Of a DNA stretch of 64,000 nucleotides, positions 26,566 through 34,227 are shown in pieces. The first letter of the stretch is position 1, and every line of letters begins with the position of its first letter. Source of the stretch: Rhizorhabdus dicambivorans (GTDB lineage Bacteria > Pseudomonadota > Alphaproteobacteria > Sphingomonadales > Sphingomonadaceae); contig NZ_CP023449.1 of assembly GCF_002355275.1 (NCBI RefSeq), positions 1,342,001 to 1,406,000 of the forward strand, written 5' to 3'. The position numbers and the translations under genes were made by a program. The notes under the pieces were generated by a model, which saw nothing but the letters and a program-made list of their open reading frames with translations, had not been told where the DNA came from and did not search any database.

Positions 26566-27359
26566 GCTTCGTCTTTCATCTTCTCGGCCTCGGCGGCGAA
26601 GGCCTTCAGCCGGTTCTCCGCGTCGGAAAGGAGGACGACCTCCCCGACGATGATGATCGCGGGGCTCACGACATCCTCGCGCGCCACCATGTCGCCGAGA
26701 TCGGCGAGCAGGGTGCGCATCGCGCGCGATCCTTCGAGGGTGCCGCGCTCCAGCACTGCCACCGGCATTTCCGGGGCGACGCCGTCGGCCATCAGCTTGT
26801 CGGCGATCAGGCCGGCGCAGGTCACGCCCATATAGATGACGAGGGTGCGGCCCCGGCCCGCGAGGCCGGCCCAGTTCTGCTCGGTCAGCCCCTTGCAGGT
26901 GCCGGCGACGAAGCTGACCGCGCTGGACCAGTCGCGATGGGTGAGCGGCAGCATAGCTTCCGAGGCGCAGCCGAGCGCGGAGGAGACGCCGGGGATAACC
27001 TCCACCGGCAGGCCGGCGGCGCGCACCGCCTCGACCTCCTCGCCGCCGCGCCCGAAGATGAAGGGATCGCCGCCCTTGAGCCGGACGACCACCGAACCCG
27101 CCTTCACATGGGCGATGATCAGCGCGTTGATCGCCTCCTGCGGCAGGGTGTGCCGATCGCGCTTCTTGGCGACCGAGATGCGCTGGGCCCCGGCGGGCGC
27201 GTAATCGAGCACGCGCGGATCGATCAGCCCGTCATGGACGATGACATCGGCGATCCGCAGCGCCTCGACCGCGCGCACGGTCAGCAGGCCGGGATCGCCG
27301 GGACCGGCGCCGACCAGGATGACGCGCCCACGCGCTTCGGGATCAAGCAAGCTTGCCAT
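26562..27359 (-). CDS. cobA: uroporphyrinogen-III C-methyltransferase (SUMT)
   Basis: The 265-residue protein has the SUMT signatures VILVGAGPGDPGLLTVRAVEAL, VVRLKGGDPFIFGRGGEEVEA and VIPGVSSALG. It uses S-adenosylmethionine to make precorrin-2, the first step to the siroheme that CysI needs. There is no fused dehydrogenase/ferrochelatase (CysG N-terminal) domain, so conversion to siroheme must be done elsewhere. It is the first gene of the sulfur operon. The HGGxG-motif gene ends 80 bases upstream on the same strand. Confidence 0.94.
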   Translation of the reverse strand: MASLLDPEARGRVILVGAGPGDPGLLTVRAVEALRIADVIVHDGLIDPRVLDYAPAGAQRISVAKKRDRHTLPQEAINALIIAHVKAGSVVVRLKGGDPFIFGRGGEEVEAVRAAGLPVEVIPGVSSALGCASEAMLPLTHRDWSSAVSFVAGTCKGLTEQNWAGLAGRGRTLVIYMGVTCAGLIADKLMADGVAPEMPVAVLERGTLEGSRAMRTLLADLGDMVAREDVVSPAIIIVGEVVLLSDAENRLKAFAAEAEKMKDEA

Positions 27360-27439
27360 GGCGGCCAGATGGCCCCTGGCGATGCAATGCGCAAATCAAG
27401 GATGTTTGGGGGAGGGCCAAATTTTCTTTGCTCAATGGC

Positions 27440-27904
27440 TTAGCCCGCTTCTTCACCCCGCCCGCAGGCGGGAGGGGCCGGGGTAGGCCGCGCGCGGGGC
27501 GGGCACCCGCCGCCGCCTTTCCACGCAGCCATCGCGCGCCGCGCGGCGGCGAGCTTCCAGTTGCGAGTGGTTCGCATATTTCCGGGGTGCATGGGGTTGG
27601 ATGTTCGAATTTTTATTTTTTCCCTGGCGAAGGGGTCTTTCGGCGGGGTGGGGGCGGGCGTGTCCGGCGTCATGCGCAGGGGCGCGTTCGGCGAGGTCGC
27701 CCGGAGATAGTGGACGACCTGCCTGATCCAGGCGGAGCGGGTGCCGTGCTTCCAGCCATGAAGATTGCCGCGCCGCGCGCCGCTGCCCTTGCCGCCATGC
27801 ATGCGGCAGCGCCGGTGCCCGTGGACGGCGGGGGCGCGGCAGGGACGCCCGGCGCGGGTGCGGGCGCCGCAGCGTGGGGCTATGGCGAGGATTTCCGGCT
27901 CCAT
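27440..27904 (-). CDS. HGGxG-motif small protein of unknown function
   Basis: The 154-residue protein begins with a conserved module RCGARTRAGRPCRAPAVHGHRRCRMHGGKGSGARRGNLHGWKHG. This Cys/His-rich block (CxAxTRxGxPCxxP...CrxHGG) recurs in many small phage- and plasmid-linked proteins and may bind zinc. The C-terminal third is Pro/Ala-rich and less conserved. A candidate LexA box lies 57 bases upstream of the ATG at 27904 in the same orientation. It borders the AT-rich island to its right. Function is unknown to me. Confidence 0.7.
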   Translation of the reverse strand: MEPEILAIAPRCGARTRAGRPCRAPAVHGHRRCRMHGGKGSGARRGNLHGWKHGTRSAWIRQVVHYLRATSPNAPLRMTPDTPAPTPPKDPFAREKIKIRTSNPMHPGNMRTTRNWKLAAARRAMAAWKGGGGCPPRARPTPAPPACGRGEEAG

Positions 27905-28226
27905 ATTCTAACTCGTTTTCGTGGACCGGGTTGCGTGGCATAAAATGACGCAAAATGCAAGAACAAATGAAGAACAAAACTTTTTGGATGGCCTGATAAA
28001 GGGCAGCACTTGGGCCGGCTCCTGCCGGTCCGCTTTTGGGTGGCATGGCGCGAGAAGCAGATATTCACTCAGCGATCAGCTGGCGTCGGTAAGACTCACA
28101 ACCAGACATCCACCCACCCGCTTCGCGCGCCAAACTTCGGCCATCGATTCAGCTCAGCACGGTTATTCAGGCGTGGCATGACCTGAGCGAATGCAAAAAG
28201 GGGCCGGCCAATCTAATATCATCTCG
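27905..28226. other. AT-richer gene-free stretch with one LexA-like site
   Basis: This 322-base gap between the HGGxG gene and the membrane-protein gene marks where composition drops from GC-rich to near even. Apart from the candidate LexA box at 27961-27975 I see nothing convincing in it; the short open frames lack recognisable features. Confidence 0.5.
27961..27975 (-). promoter_or_regulatory. candidate LexA (SOS) box upstream of the HGGxG gene
   Basis: On the minus strand the sequence is GTTC-TTCATTT-GTTC, preceded by TTT, a match to the alphaproteobacterial LexA direct repeat GTTC-N7-GTTC. It lies 57 bases upstream of the HGGxG ATG. It closely resembles the second box at 49039 (15 of 18 bases including the leading TTT). 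Confidence 0.55.
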
Positions 28227-28742
28227 TTACGGCAAGCCTAAGATCGCCCGCTGGATGCGCTTCTCCGCTTCCGTTAATCGCTGCGCTACCTCTCTGCATC
28301 GCCACCAGATGATCGCTGAGCAACCTGCAAAGATTGCGACCGGCAGAACGAGGTAAAAGCCGAAGATGAACCATGTGCCATCTTGAAGGGCCTGCGCCTC
28401 CTGCCAAACCGTGCAGTAAGCGAAGTAGCCCAAGCTTATAGCGAACAAGCTGAACACGATCCAGAGTAGCACACGATTGAACTTGTGAAAGCCGATCTCT
28501 AGTCCGCTGACCTGCCCCGCCAAGGTGCGGACGTTCCTAGCCTCGGTCTTCATCAGGTTTGCCGTCACCGCGCCCTTGAGCGTCGTTACCCGCCGGGAGA
28601 GGCCAGCCACGCCGGTCGCTGATACGGCTTGAATAACCGCTAGTGCGAGATACAGTCCGATTCCTACTGTCTGCACGTTAGCCAGCTGCGCGAAGGTCAG
28701 CCCGGTTGTCGTCGCTTGCCAAGGCCATAGGTCGATACACAC
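28227..28742 (-). CDS. membrane protein of unknown function in the AT-rich island
   Basis: Up to 171 residues with three probable transmembrane helices (around 27-48, 90-112 and 123-147). A charged helical loop lies between the first two (RRVTTLKGAVTANLMKTEARNVR), and a basic amphipathic helix (REVAQRLTEAEKRIQRAI) forms the tail. GTG 28742 abuts the GTG start of the divergent metallopeptidase gene, which leaves no promoter space, so an internal start such as GTG 28676 is likely. Codon use is unlike the surrounding chromosome. No family recognised. It may belong functionally with the divergent pair. Confidence 0.6.
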   Translation of the reverse strand: MCIDLWPWQATTTGLTFAQLANVQTVGIGLYLALAVIQAVSATGVAGLSRRVTTLKGAVTANLMKTEARNVRTLAGQVSGLEIGFHKFNRVLLWIVFSLFAISLGYFAYCTVWQEAQALQDGTWFIFGFYLVLPVAIFAGCSAIIWWRCREVAQRLTEAEKRIQRAILGLP

Positions 28743-29879
28743 GTGAAGATCCCTGCTGGTGCCCTCTCTAATGTCCTTAGGGCACGCGGCCTCAATCTGG
28801 CTACCCTCGCGTCACGCAGTGGGGTGTCTCAGTCCAAGCTACAGCAGGTCGTGGACGACGGCGGCGAGTTAGACGACGAGGAAATTACATCCATTGCGGA
28901 TGAATTGGCCGTGCCGATGCACGCGTTTTTCACCGAGCGCGAACTGCCGCTGTTCCCCTCCGTTGACTTCCGAGCCGCCAGCCCCAAACTCGCCGAGTTC
29001 GAGAAGGGTACGCTCCAAGCCATTGGCTATGTTGAGAAGCTGTCCAGCACCCTGTCTGCGCTTGACCTTGACGTTGGGCTTGATGAAACTGTCGAGCAGA
29101 TAAAGCCTAAAGTCTACTCGGATGAAGAAGCGATCAACCTCGCTGCGAAGTGGCGTGCTCGTTGGGGCATTACAGATGACCAGCAATTAGAGTGGCAGGA
29201 CGCCAACAAGCTGTACGTCAGCCTGCGCTCGTTCATCGAGAGTCTTGGCGTCCTTGTTCTCCACCGTCCCTTCAAAACCGACGAAGCGGCTGGCCTGTAC
29301 GTCCACATTGATGATGGCCCTCACACAATCGTCATCAACACGACAAACAGCAGCAAGGCTCGCAAGCTATTCACGCTTGCTCACGAGTTTGGGCACGTCC
29401 TCCTCCGCAAGGAAGGCGCATCCAACCCCTCTATCATCCGAAATCGGGTTGAGCGTTTCTGTAACCGCTTTGCTGCCTGCTTACTCGCGCCCAAACGCCT
29501 AATCAAAGCGGCACTTACCCGCTTTCGATACACGCCTATCCCTGATGATGATTTCATCCGATTGTTTGCGAAGAAGTTGGGGATCAGTCAGGAGGCGACC
29601 TACGTCCGCTTGGTTCAAACTGACTTCTTGGCTCGCGACGACTACAAGGCGTGGAAAGCCAAGTTCGGCAACCGTAACTTCGTACCTTCTGGCGATCAGG
29701 GCGAGAAGAGTAGCGGAGGAACACCTGACCCTTTGCGTGACAAGCGCACGCAGTATGGCACGCGGCTTTTGGGTTTGCTCAAGCGCGCACGGGTTACAGA
29801 ACAGCTGGATGAGATCGACATTTATCGCCTGAGCGGGCTTAAGCCTATCTATCAAGATCAGCTTTTTGGGGCTGCCTAG
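28743..29879 (+). CDS. XRE-type HTH fused to ImmA/IrrE metallopeptidase
   Basis: The 378-residue protein has an N-terminal helix-turn-helix (ALSNVLRARGLNLATLASRSGVSQSKL, about 6-60). The ImmA/IrrE (COG2856) peptidase domain carries the zinc motif HEFGH at 214-218 within LFTLAHEFGHVLLRKEG, and then FCNRFAACLLAPK. Such proteins act as sensors that cleave or antagonise repressors and are often antitoxin-like partners of PIN-like toxins. GTG 28743 is the only start that keeps the whole HTH. Four bases after its stop comes a small PIN-like gene. Lower GC than the neighbours suggests transfer. Confidence 0.88.
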   Translation: MKIPAGALSNVLRARGLNLATLASRSGVSQSKLQQVVDDGGELDDEEITSIADELAVPMHAFFTERELPLFPSVDFRAASPKLAEFEKGTLQAIGYVEKLSSTLSALDLDVGLDETVEQIKPKVYSDEEAINLAAKWRARWGITDDQQLEWQDANKLYVSLRSFIESLGVLVLHRPFKTDEAAGLYVHIDDGPHTIVINTTNSSKARKLFTLAHEFGHVLLRKEGASNPSIIRNRVERFCNRFAACLLAPKRLIKAALTRFRYTPIPDDDFIRLFAKKLGISQEATYVRLVQTDFLARDDYKAWKAKFGNRNFVPSGDQGEKSSGGTPDPLRDKRTQYGTRLLGLLKRARVTEQLDEIDIYRLSGLKPIYQDQLFGAA

Positions 29880-29882
29880 CGA

Positions 29883-30329
29883 ATGGCGGCGGCTTCCTCT
29901 AGCGCGGTTACGCCTAAGTGGGTCATCGACCTACACGGGATAAAGGAAGCGCTCACGACAACGTCAAACTCGGCGAAGAACCGGGTAATCAGCGCGATCC
30001 AAAGTGGTGAAATGCTCATAATGCGATCGGTGTCGAACGAGCTGAAGGACCTTTATCCTCATCTGTGGGCCGCGTTCACCGCGATCCAGCCGAGGAAGTA
30101 CGTCCCAACCACTGTCGCCAATAATCAGTCAGCCACGCTCCTACAGGAGCAGCACGGTTCCGGTATACTCGGCGGGCTTCCGCTTTTCGAGCACTTCGAA
30201 GCGGTGGCAGTAGCACGCGGCAAGAAGTGCAGGCTAGTTTCCGCTGGTAAGGCGCTGAAAAACTGCAAGCAGATCGCGAAGGGCTGCGGCATCCCCGACG
30301 ATGACGTAACGGACATAACTGGCGTCTAG
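29883..30329 (+). CDS. small PIN-like (DUF4411-like) protein, putative toxin
   Basis: The 148-residue protein starts three bases after the metallopeptidase stop, so the two are one unit. KWVIDLHG near the N terminus (Asp16), RSVSNELKDLYPHLW (Glu53, Asp56) and the C-terminal GKKCRLVSAGKA...IAKGCGIPDDDV follow the layout of DUF4411 PIN-fold proteins. The usual third acidic position reads FEHFEAVAVARG, without the expected Asp, so it may be divergent or inactive. DUF4411 genes are frequently found after HTH-ImmA/IrrE genes. The family call is an inference from pattern and context. Confidence 0.55.
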   Translation: MAAASSSAVTPKWVIDLHGIKEALTTTSNSAKNRVISAIQSGEMLIMRSVSNELKDLYPHLWAAFTAIQPRKYVPTTVANNQSATLLQEQHGSGILGGLPLFEHFEAVAVARGKKCRLVSAGKALKNCKQIAKGCGIPDDDVTDITGV

Positions 30330-30590
30330 TCGTCCCTACTGGTGCGTGCCAACCAGGCGTTTAGTCCCGACGCTTGATGGATCGGATCGATGAACCGATT
30401 AGACCCAGCAGATGACTGAAAGTCCACTCTCAGGATCGGCAACGTCAACTCCGAACGACCGCAACTAGGGCGCTAAGCAGCCGCTGTTTCATCACGTCTC
30501 GATCTTGCCTGCAACGCTTCCAGCTTCATGGTCCGAGCATAGCGGGACCACGCAAGCTGCTTCATTCACTCAGTTGTGGTGTCTATCCAA

Positions 30591-31058
30591 TCAGAAAGCC
30601 CGCTCGACCTTCGCGGGATCGAACTTCCTGCACTCGCCCGAGAAGTCGCCGGCCTTGCCGTTGATCGAGATGTGGCCTGTCCTGCGATCGAGATGGACCT
30701 TGGGCGAATTGATGAAGTTCACCTGGGCCGTGCCGGTGATCGACATGTCGCTGAACTTCACATCGGCCAGTTCGAACCAGCCGTCCTTGCCGCCGCGCAG
30801 GCGGGGGAGCATGGCGCGGGGCAGCCTGATCCTGCTGGCGCCGCCTTCGTTGATTTCGACATCCACCTGATCGTCGAACCCGACCGATCGATCGCTGAGC
30901 GCGTTCGCCCATGCAGAATTGCCGTTGCTGTCGAAGCCATAGGCGCTCGTGGACGACTGCCGGTTCGCTGCGCCCGCGCCGAGGCAGACGAGATGCAATG
31001 TATCGGCGCTCGCGGCGGTCGAAACCGAGATCAGCATTGCGGCCAGGTACATCTTCAT
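30591..31058 (-). CDS. hypothetical exported protein
   Basis: The 155-residue protein has a signal peptide (MKMYLAAMLISVSTAASA). The mature beta-rich part shows HLVCLGAGAANRQSS, ELADVKFSDMSITGTAQVNF and GHISINGKAGDFSGECRKFD. Two cysteines could form a disulfide. I recognise the style of small sphingomonad periplasmic proteins but no named family. It lies at the right edge of the AT-rich island, with GC-rich codons, so it belongs to the ancestral chromosome. The 261 bases to its left hold no gene I can see. Confidence 0.7.
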   Translation of the reverse strand: MKMYLAAMLISVSTAASADTLHLVCLGAGAANRQSSTSAYGFDSNGNSAWANALSDRSVGFDDQVDVEINEGGASRIRLPRAMLPRLRGGKDGWFELADVKFSDMSITGTAQVNFINSPKVHLDRRTGHISINGKAGDFSGECRKFDPAKVERAF

Positions 31059-31223
31059 GATCGCTCCCCCGATCTGGCTGGGCCATTATGGATGAAACCG
31101 GGATGGCCGCAATCGGGGATTCATCCGGACTGGTTTGTTGCACATGCTTCGGTACGGGCAAATCCGAAGGCGGCGAGTTCCCTTCGCTGCGTCATCCACT
31201 CCCGATACCCTTCCTTGAAAGAA

Positions 31224-31252
31224 GCGGGATCCCGGATCAGGTCCGGGATGAC
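31224..31252. repeat. solo family B palindromic repeat
   Basis: GCGGGATCCCGGATCAGGTC followed by CGGGATGAC matches one arm of the family B pairs at 24398, 44021 and 46542. No partner arm is found nearby, unlike the other copies. Confidence 0.7.
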
Positions 31253-31299
31253 GAGGTGGGTTCGGATGACGAGGTGGGTTCGGTGGCGAGGTGGGTTCG
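31247..31299. repeat. short tandem repeat, three units of 17-18 bases
   Basis: GATGACGAGGTGGGTTCG occurs twice in a row (31247-31264, 31265-31282) and then once more in shortened form (31283-31299). It starts within the tail of the solo family B repeat, suggesting slippage from that element. Confidence 0.75.
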
Positions 31300-31355
31300 G
31301 CGTGACGGGGGTGGCCCGGGGTGACGGGGTGGGGAGAGGGCGGGGCGCTCGATCC

Positions 31356-31452
31356 CTACGCTGCTTCCAGCGGTTCCTCGGGCTCTCCGCGTATCGCCTC
31401 CGGCTTGGTCGTCGAGGCTAGCGGGAGAAGATGCGGGCGGTGCGGTCGATCG
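31356..31452 (-). pseudogene. decayed 3' fragment of a glutathione peroxidase gene
   Basis: These 97 bases align with the last 97-98 bases of the intact gpx gene at 33701, with about nine mismatches and one deleted base by hand alignment. Both copies end at an equivalent TAG stop. The encoded end [18 protein letters not shown] mirrors [18 protein letters not shown] of the intact protein. The single-base deletion shifts the frame upstream of that, and there is no 5' part. With the intact gene it brackets the LysR-SnoaL-SDR module. Confidence 0.8.
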
Positions 31453-31554
31453 GGTGGTCGCTGGGCGGAGTTCACTGGCGGGCGCCAATCCTCGCGTCGC
31501 CGAAAGGCCCGGCGGCGCAACTTCGGCGTGCTGCGCGGAGGCGCAACAGCAGGC

Positions 31555-32466
31555 TCAAGGCGGTGCGAGCCGTCCGGCGGCGAAGTCGCGCGCGAGCGCG
31601 ATGAAGGTGCGGAAGGCGGCGGAGGAATTGCGCCGGTTGGAATAATAGAGGCACAGCGGCGCGAGCGGCGGCGTCCAGTCTTCGAGAATGCGGACGAGCC
31701 GGCCCGCCGCGATGTCCTCTCGGACATCGGTTTCCATGAAATAGCCGATACCGACGCCGTTGGTCACCGCGATCCGCGCCAGGGACGCCTCGTCAAGGGT
31801 GATCGGCCCCTCCACATCGAGCTGCAGTTCCTCGCCGCCCTTCTCGAACCGCCATCGGAACAATGCGCCATTGGGAAGCCTCACGCGGACGCAGGGATGG
31901 GCGAGCAGCTCCTGGGGCACCTGCGGGATGGCCCGGCTTTCGAAAAAACCGGGGGATGCGGCGACCGCCATGCGCCGCGTCTGGCCCAGCGGCAGGGCGA
32001 TCGCGTCGCTGGGCACCAGATCCGCGCTGCGCACCCCGAGATCGAAGCCCGCCGCGACGACGTCCACCAGCCGCCCCTCGGTGACGAGATCGATATGAAC
32101 CTGCGGATAGCGCTGCAGATAGGCCAGGACGAGCGGCGCCATGATCTCGCGCGCTGCCGTCGTGAAGGCATTGATGCGCAAGGTGCCGGACGGCATCTCC
32201 TGCTGGGAGCGCGCGGTGTTCATCGCTTTCTGGATGTCCTCCAGCGCCGGCCTGATCTGTGCCACGAAGATCCGCCCCGCATAGGTGAGCGAGACGCTGC
32301 GCGTGGTGCGGTTGAACAGGCGCACGGCAAGCTCCCGCTCCAGCTTGCCCACCGCGTTGCTGATGGCCGTGGTCGACATGCCGAGATCGAGCGCCGCCGC
32401 CCGGAACGAGCCGCATCGAACGATGGCGAGAACCGCCTCCAGCTCAAGCAGTGAATGGCGCATCAT
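31555..32466 (-). CDS. LysR family transcriptional regulator
   Basis: The 303-residue protein has the LysR winged HTH ([55 protein letters not shown] at about 8-62) and a type-2 periplasmic-binding-like effector domain. LysR proteins usually control a divergently transcribed neighbour; here that is the SnoaL/SDR pair, starting about 97 bases away. The inducer is unknown. Two adjacent ATG codons (32466, 32463) are possible starts. Confidence 0.92.
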   Translation of the reverse strand: MMRHSLLELEAVLAIVRCGSFRAAALDLGMSTTAISNAVGKLERELAVRLFNRTTRSVSLTYAGRIFVAQIRPALEDIQKAMNTARSQQEMPSGTLRINAFTTAAREIMAPLVLAYLQRYPQVHIDLVTEGRLVDVVAAGFDLGVRSADLVPSDAIALPLGQTRRMAVAASPGFFESRAIPQVPQELLAHPCVRVRLPNGALFRWRFEKGGEELQLDVEGPITLDEASLARIAVTNGVGIGYFMETDVREDIAAGRLVRILEDWTPPLAPLCLYYSNRRNSSAAFRTFIALARDFAAGRLAPP

Positions 32467-32563
32467 TATCCCGGATTTCGTAACACCCTATGCCGTTTTG
32501 TCTCGATTATCAGGCGAAAGGTCCATCGCTAAATCATCCTCGTCACCCCCGAGGAGATGAAAA

Positions 32564-32893
32564 ATGTCAATCGACCTACCCAAGCCGATCGCCGACTTTG
32601 TCGAGGCGAACGCCCGCCTCGACATCGACGGCATGTTGAAGCCCTTTCTGGGCGACGCCGTCTTCATCGACAATGGCAAGCGTTTCGAGGGGCAGGCGGC
32701 GATCCGCCATCTGTTCGAGGAGGAAGTGATCCCGGTAAGGGCGATCTTCACGCCCGATGCCGCGCGAGAAGACGATGGCGATCTCGTGGTCGAAGGTCCC
32801 GCCCATGGCGCCTTTCCGGGCAGTCCGCTCCGTTTCACCTATCGCTTCACGCTGGAGCACGGCGCGATCAGGACGCTGGAGGTAACGATATGA
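32564..32893 (+). CDS. SnoaL-like / NTF2-like small protein
   Basis: The 109-residue protein has the NTF2-fold pattern: KPIADFVEANARLDIDGMLKPFLGDAVFIDNGKRFEGQAAIRHLFEEEV. This layout (catalytic-pocket acidic residues around the helix-turn, long curved sheet) is that of SnoaL/ketosteroid-isomerase-like proteins. A GAGGAG lies about eight bases before ATG 32564. It overlaps the SDR start by four bases. Often such proteins are small isomerases, hydratases or ligand binders; the substrate cannot be told. Confidence 0.8.
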   Translation: MSIDLPKPIADFVEANARLDIDGMLKPFLGDAVFIDNGKRFEGQAAIRHLFEEEVIPVRAIFTPDAAREDDGDLVVEGPAHGAFPGSPLRFTYRFTLEHGAIRTLEVTI

Positions 32894-33678
32894 GCATCAA
32901 GGCAGATCCGATCGAGTTCGCCGGCAAGCGCGTGCTGGTCAGCGGCGGCACCAAGGGGCTGGGCCGCGCCACGGTCGAGCGCTTCCTCGCCGGTGGAGCG
33001 CGTGTCGTAACGGCGGCCCGCGCGATCAGGGATGCGATCGAGGGCGTCGAATATGTCGAGGCGGACCTGACGACCGCGGAGGGCGGCGAAGCGCTGGCCA
33101 GGGCGGCGCTCGAGCGGCTGGGCCGCATCGACATCCTTGCCCATGTCATCGGTGGCTCGGCGTCGCCGGCGGGTGGCTTCGCCGCGCTGACGGACGACCA
33201 CTGGCTCGCCGAGCTGAACCTCAACCTGCTGGCCACCGTCCGGCTCGATCGCCTGTTGATACCGCAGATGCTCGAGCGGGGCGAAGGCATCGTGGTGCAC
33301 GTCACCTCCATCCAGTCCGTCCTGCCGCTGCCCGAATCCACGACCGGCTATGCCGCCGCGAAGGCCGCGCTGAGAACCTACAGCAAGTCGATTTCGAAAG
33401 AACTCGGCCCCAAGGGGATACGGGTCAATTCGGTCTCGCCCGGCTGGATCATGACGGGGGCCGCCGGAGACTTTCTCGAAATGCTCCGGGCAGCCAATGG
33501 CGGCACGATCGAGGACGCGCGCCAGTCCGTGCTCGATGCCCTGGGCGGGATATCGATCGGGCGCGGAGCCGAGCCTGAAGAGGTGGCCGACCTTATCGCC
33601 TATCTCGCCTCCGACCGGGCCGGCGCGATCCACGGCGCCGAGTTCGTCATCGACGGCGGGACCATCCGAACCGTCTGA
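32890..33678 (+). CDS. short-chain dehydrogenase/reductase (SDR)
   Basis: The 262-residue protein has the cofactor motif VSGGTKGLG (TGxxxGxG-type variant), an acidic-ending second strand region, the catalytic Tyr-x3-Lys in TTGYAAAKAAL and the Ser in VTSIQS. The C-terminal part with FVIDGGTIRTV completes a classical SDR. It would oxidise or reduce a carbonyl using NAD(P). ATG 32890 overlaps the SnoaL stop as ATGA. It is probably induced with the SnoaL-like gene by the divergent LysR. Confidence 0.92.
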   Translation: MSIKADPIEFAGKRVLVSGGTKGLGRATVERFLAGGARVVTAARAIRDAIEGVEYVEADLTTAEGGEALARAALERLGRIDILAHVIGGSASPAGGFAALTDDHWLAELNLNLLATVRLDRLLIPQMLERGEGIVVHVTSIQSVLPLPESTTGYAAAKAALRTYSKSISKELGPKGIRVNSVSPGWIMTGAAGDFLEMLRAANGGTIEDARQSVLDALGGISIGRGAEPEEVADLIAYLASDRAGAIHGAEFVIDGGTIRTV

Positions 33679-33700
33679 GGGCGTCGGGCCGCGCTCGTCC

Positions 33701-34195
33701 CTATGCCGCTTCCAGCAGTTCCTCGATCTCGCCGCGTATCGCCTCCGGCTTCGTCGTCGGGGCGTAGCGGGAGAAGATGCGGCCGGTGCGGTCGATCAGG
33801 AATTTGGTGAAGTTCCACTTGATGCCCTCGGTGCCGAGGATGCCCTTGGCGTTGCTCTTCAGCCAGCCGTAGAGCGGGTGGGCGTTGGGACCGTTGACGT
33901 CGATCTTCGCGAACATCGGGAACCGGACGTCGTAGGTGAGGCGGCAGAACCGGTCGATCTCGGCCTCGTCGCCGGGTTCCTGCTGGCCGAACTGGTTGCA
34001 GGGGAAGCCGAGGATGACGAGGCCCTTGTCGCCCAGCTGCTCGTGCAGCATCTCCAGCCCTTCATATTGCGGGGTGAAGCCGCATTTGCTGGCGGTGTTG
34101 ACGATCAGCAGCACCTTGCCGCGATAGCTGTCGAGCGGGACTTCGGTGCCGTCGATCGCGCGTGCGGTGAAGTCATAGGCGGTGGTGATGCTCAT
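33701..34195 (-). CDS. glutathione peroxidase (thiol-type, BtuE family)
   Basis: The 164-residue protein has the peroxidase site: Cys38 in [12 protein letters not shown], Gln68 in [12 protein letters not shown], and Trp127 in [12 protein letters not shown]. It is a cysteine, not selenocysteine, enzyme that reduces hydroperoxides, probably with thioredoxin. It is followed by a MarR gene upstream in transcription order, 32 bases away, so the two may be co-transcribed. A decayed copy of its 3' end lies 2.2 kb away at 31356. Confidence 0.93.
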   Translation of the reverse strand: MSITTAYDFTARAIDGTEVPLDSYRGKVLLIVNTASKCGFTPQYEGLEMLHEQLGDKGLVILGFPCNQFGQQEPGDEAEIDRFCRLTYDVRFPMFAKIDVNGPNAHPLYGWLKSNAKGILGTEGIKWNFTKFLIDRTGRIFSRYAPTTKPEAIRGEIEELLEAA

Positions 34196-34227
34196 GCGGT
34201 GTCGGCCCCTTGACGTGTCGGAGAGGT

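Larger units (their letters stand above)
31059..31355. other. gene-free stretch with repeat debris
   Basis: This gap contains no convincing gene. It holds one solo family B palindrome (31224-31252) and a short tandem array (31247-31299). It ends at the decayed glutathione peroxidase 3' fragment. It looks like a site of past rearrangement. Confidence 0.5.

Noticed and set aside
27921-28181. 86-codon open frame in the AT-rich gap
   Set aside because: No ribosome-binding site, no recognisable motif and poor codon pattern; probably chance.
27905-30590. Prophage or integrative element
   Set aside because: No integrase, attachment repeats, tRNA or phage structural genes are visible; only composition and gene content suggest transfer.
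31247-31299. Possible CRISPR-like array
   Set aside because: Units are directly tandem with no spacers, and only three exist; there are no cas genes.
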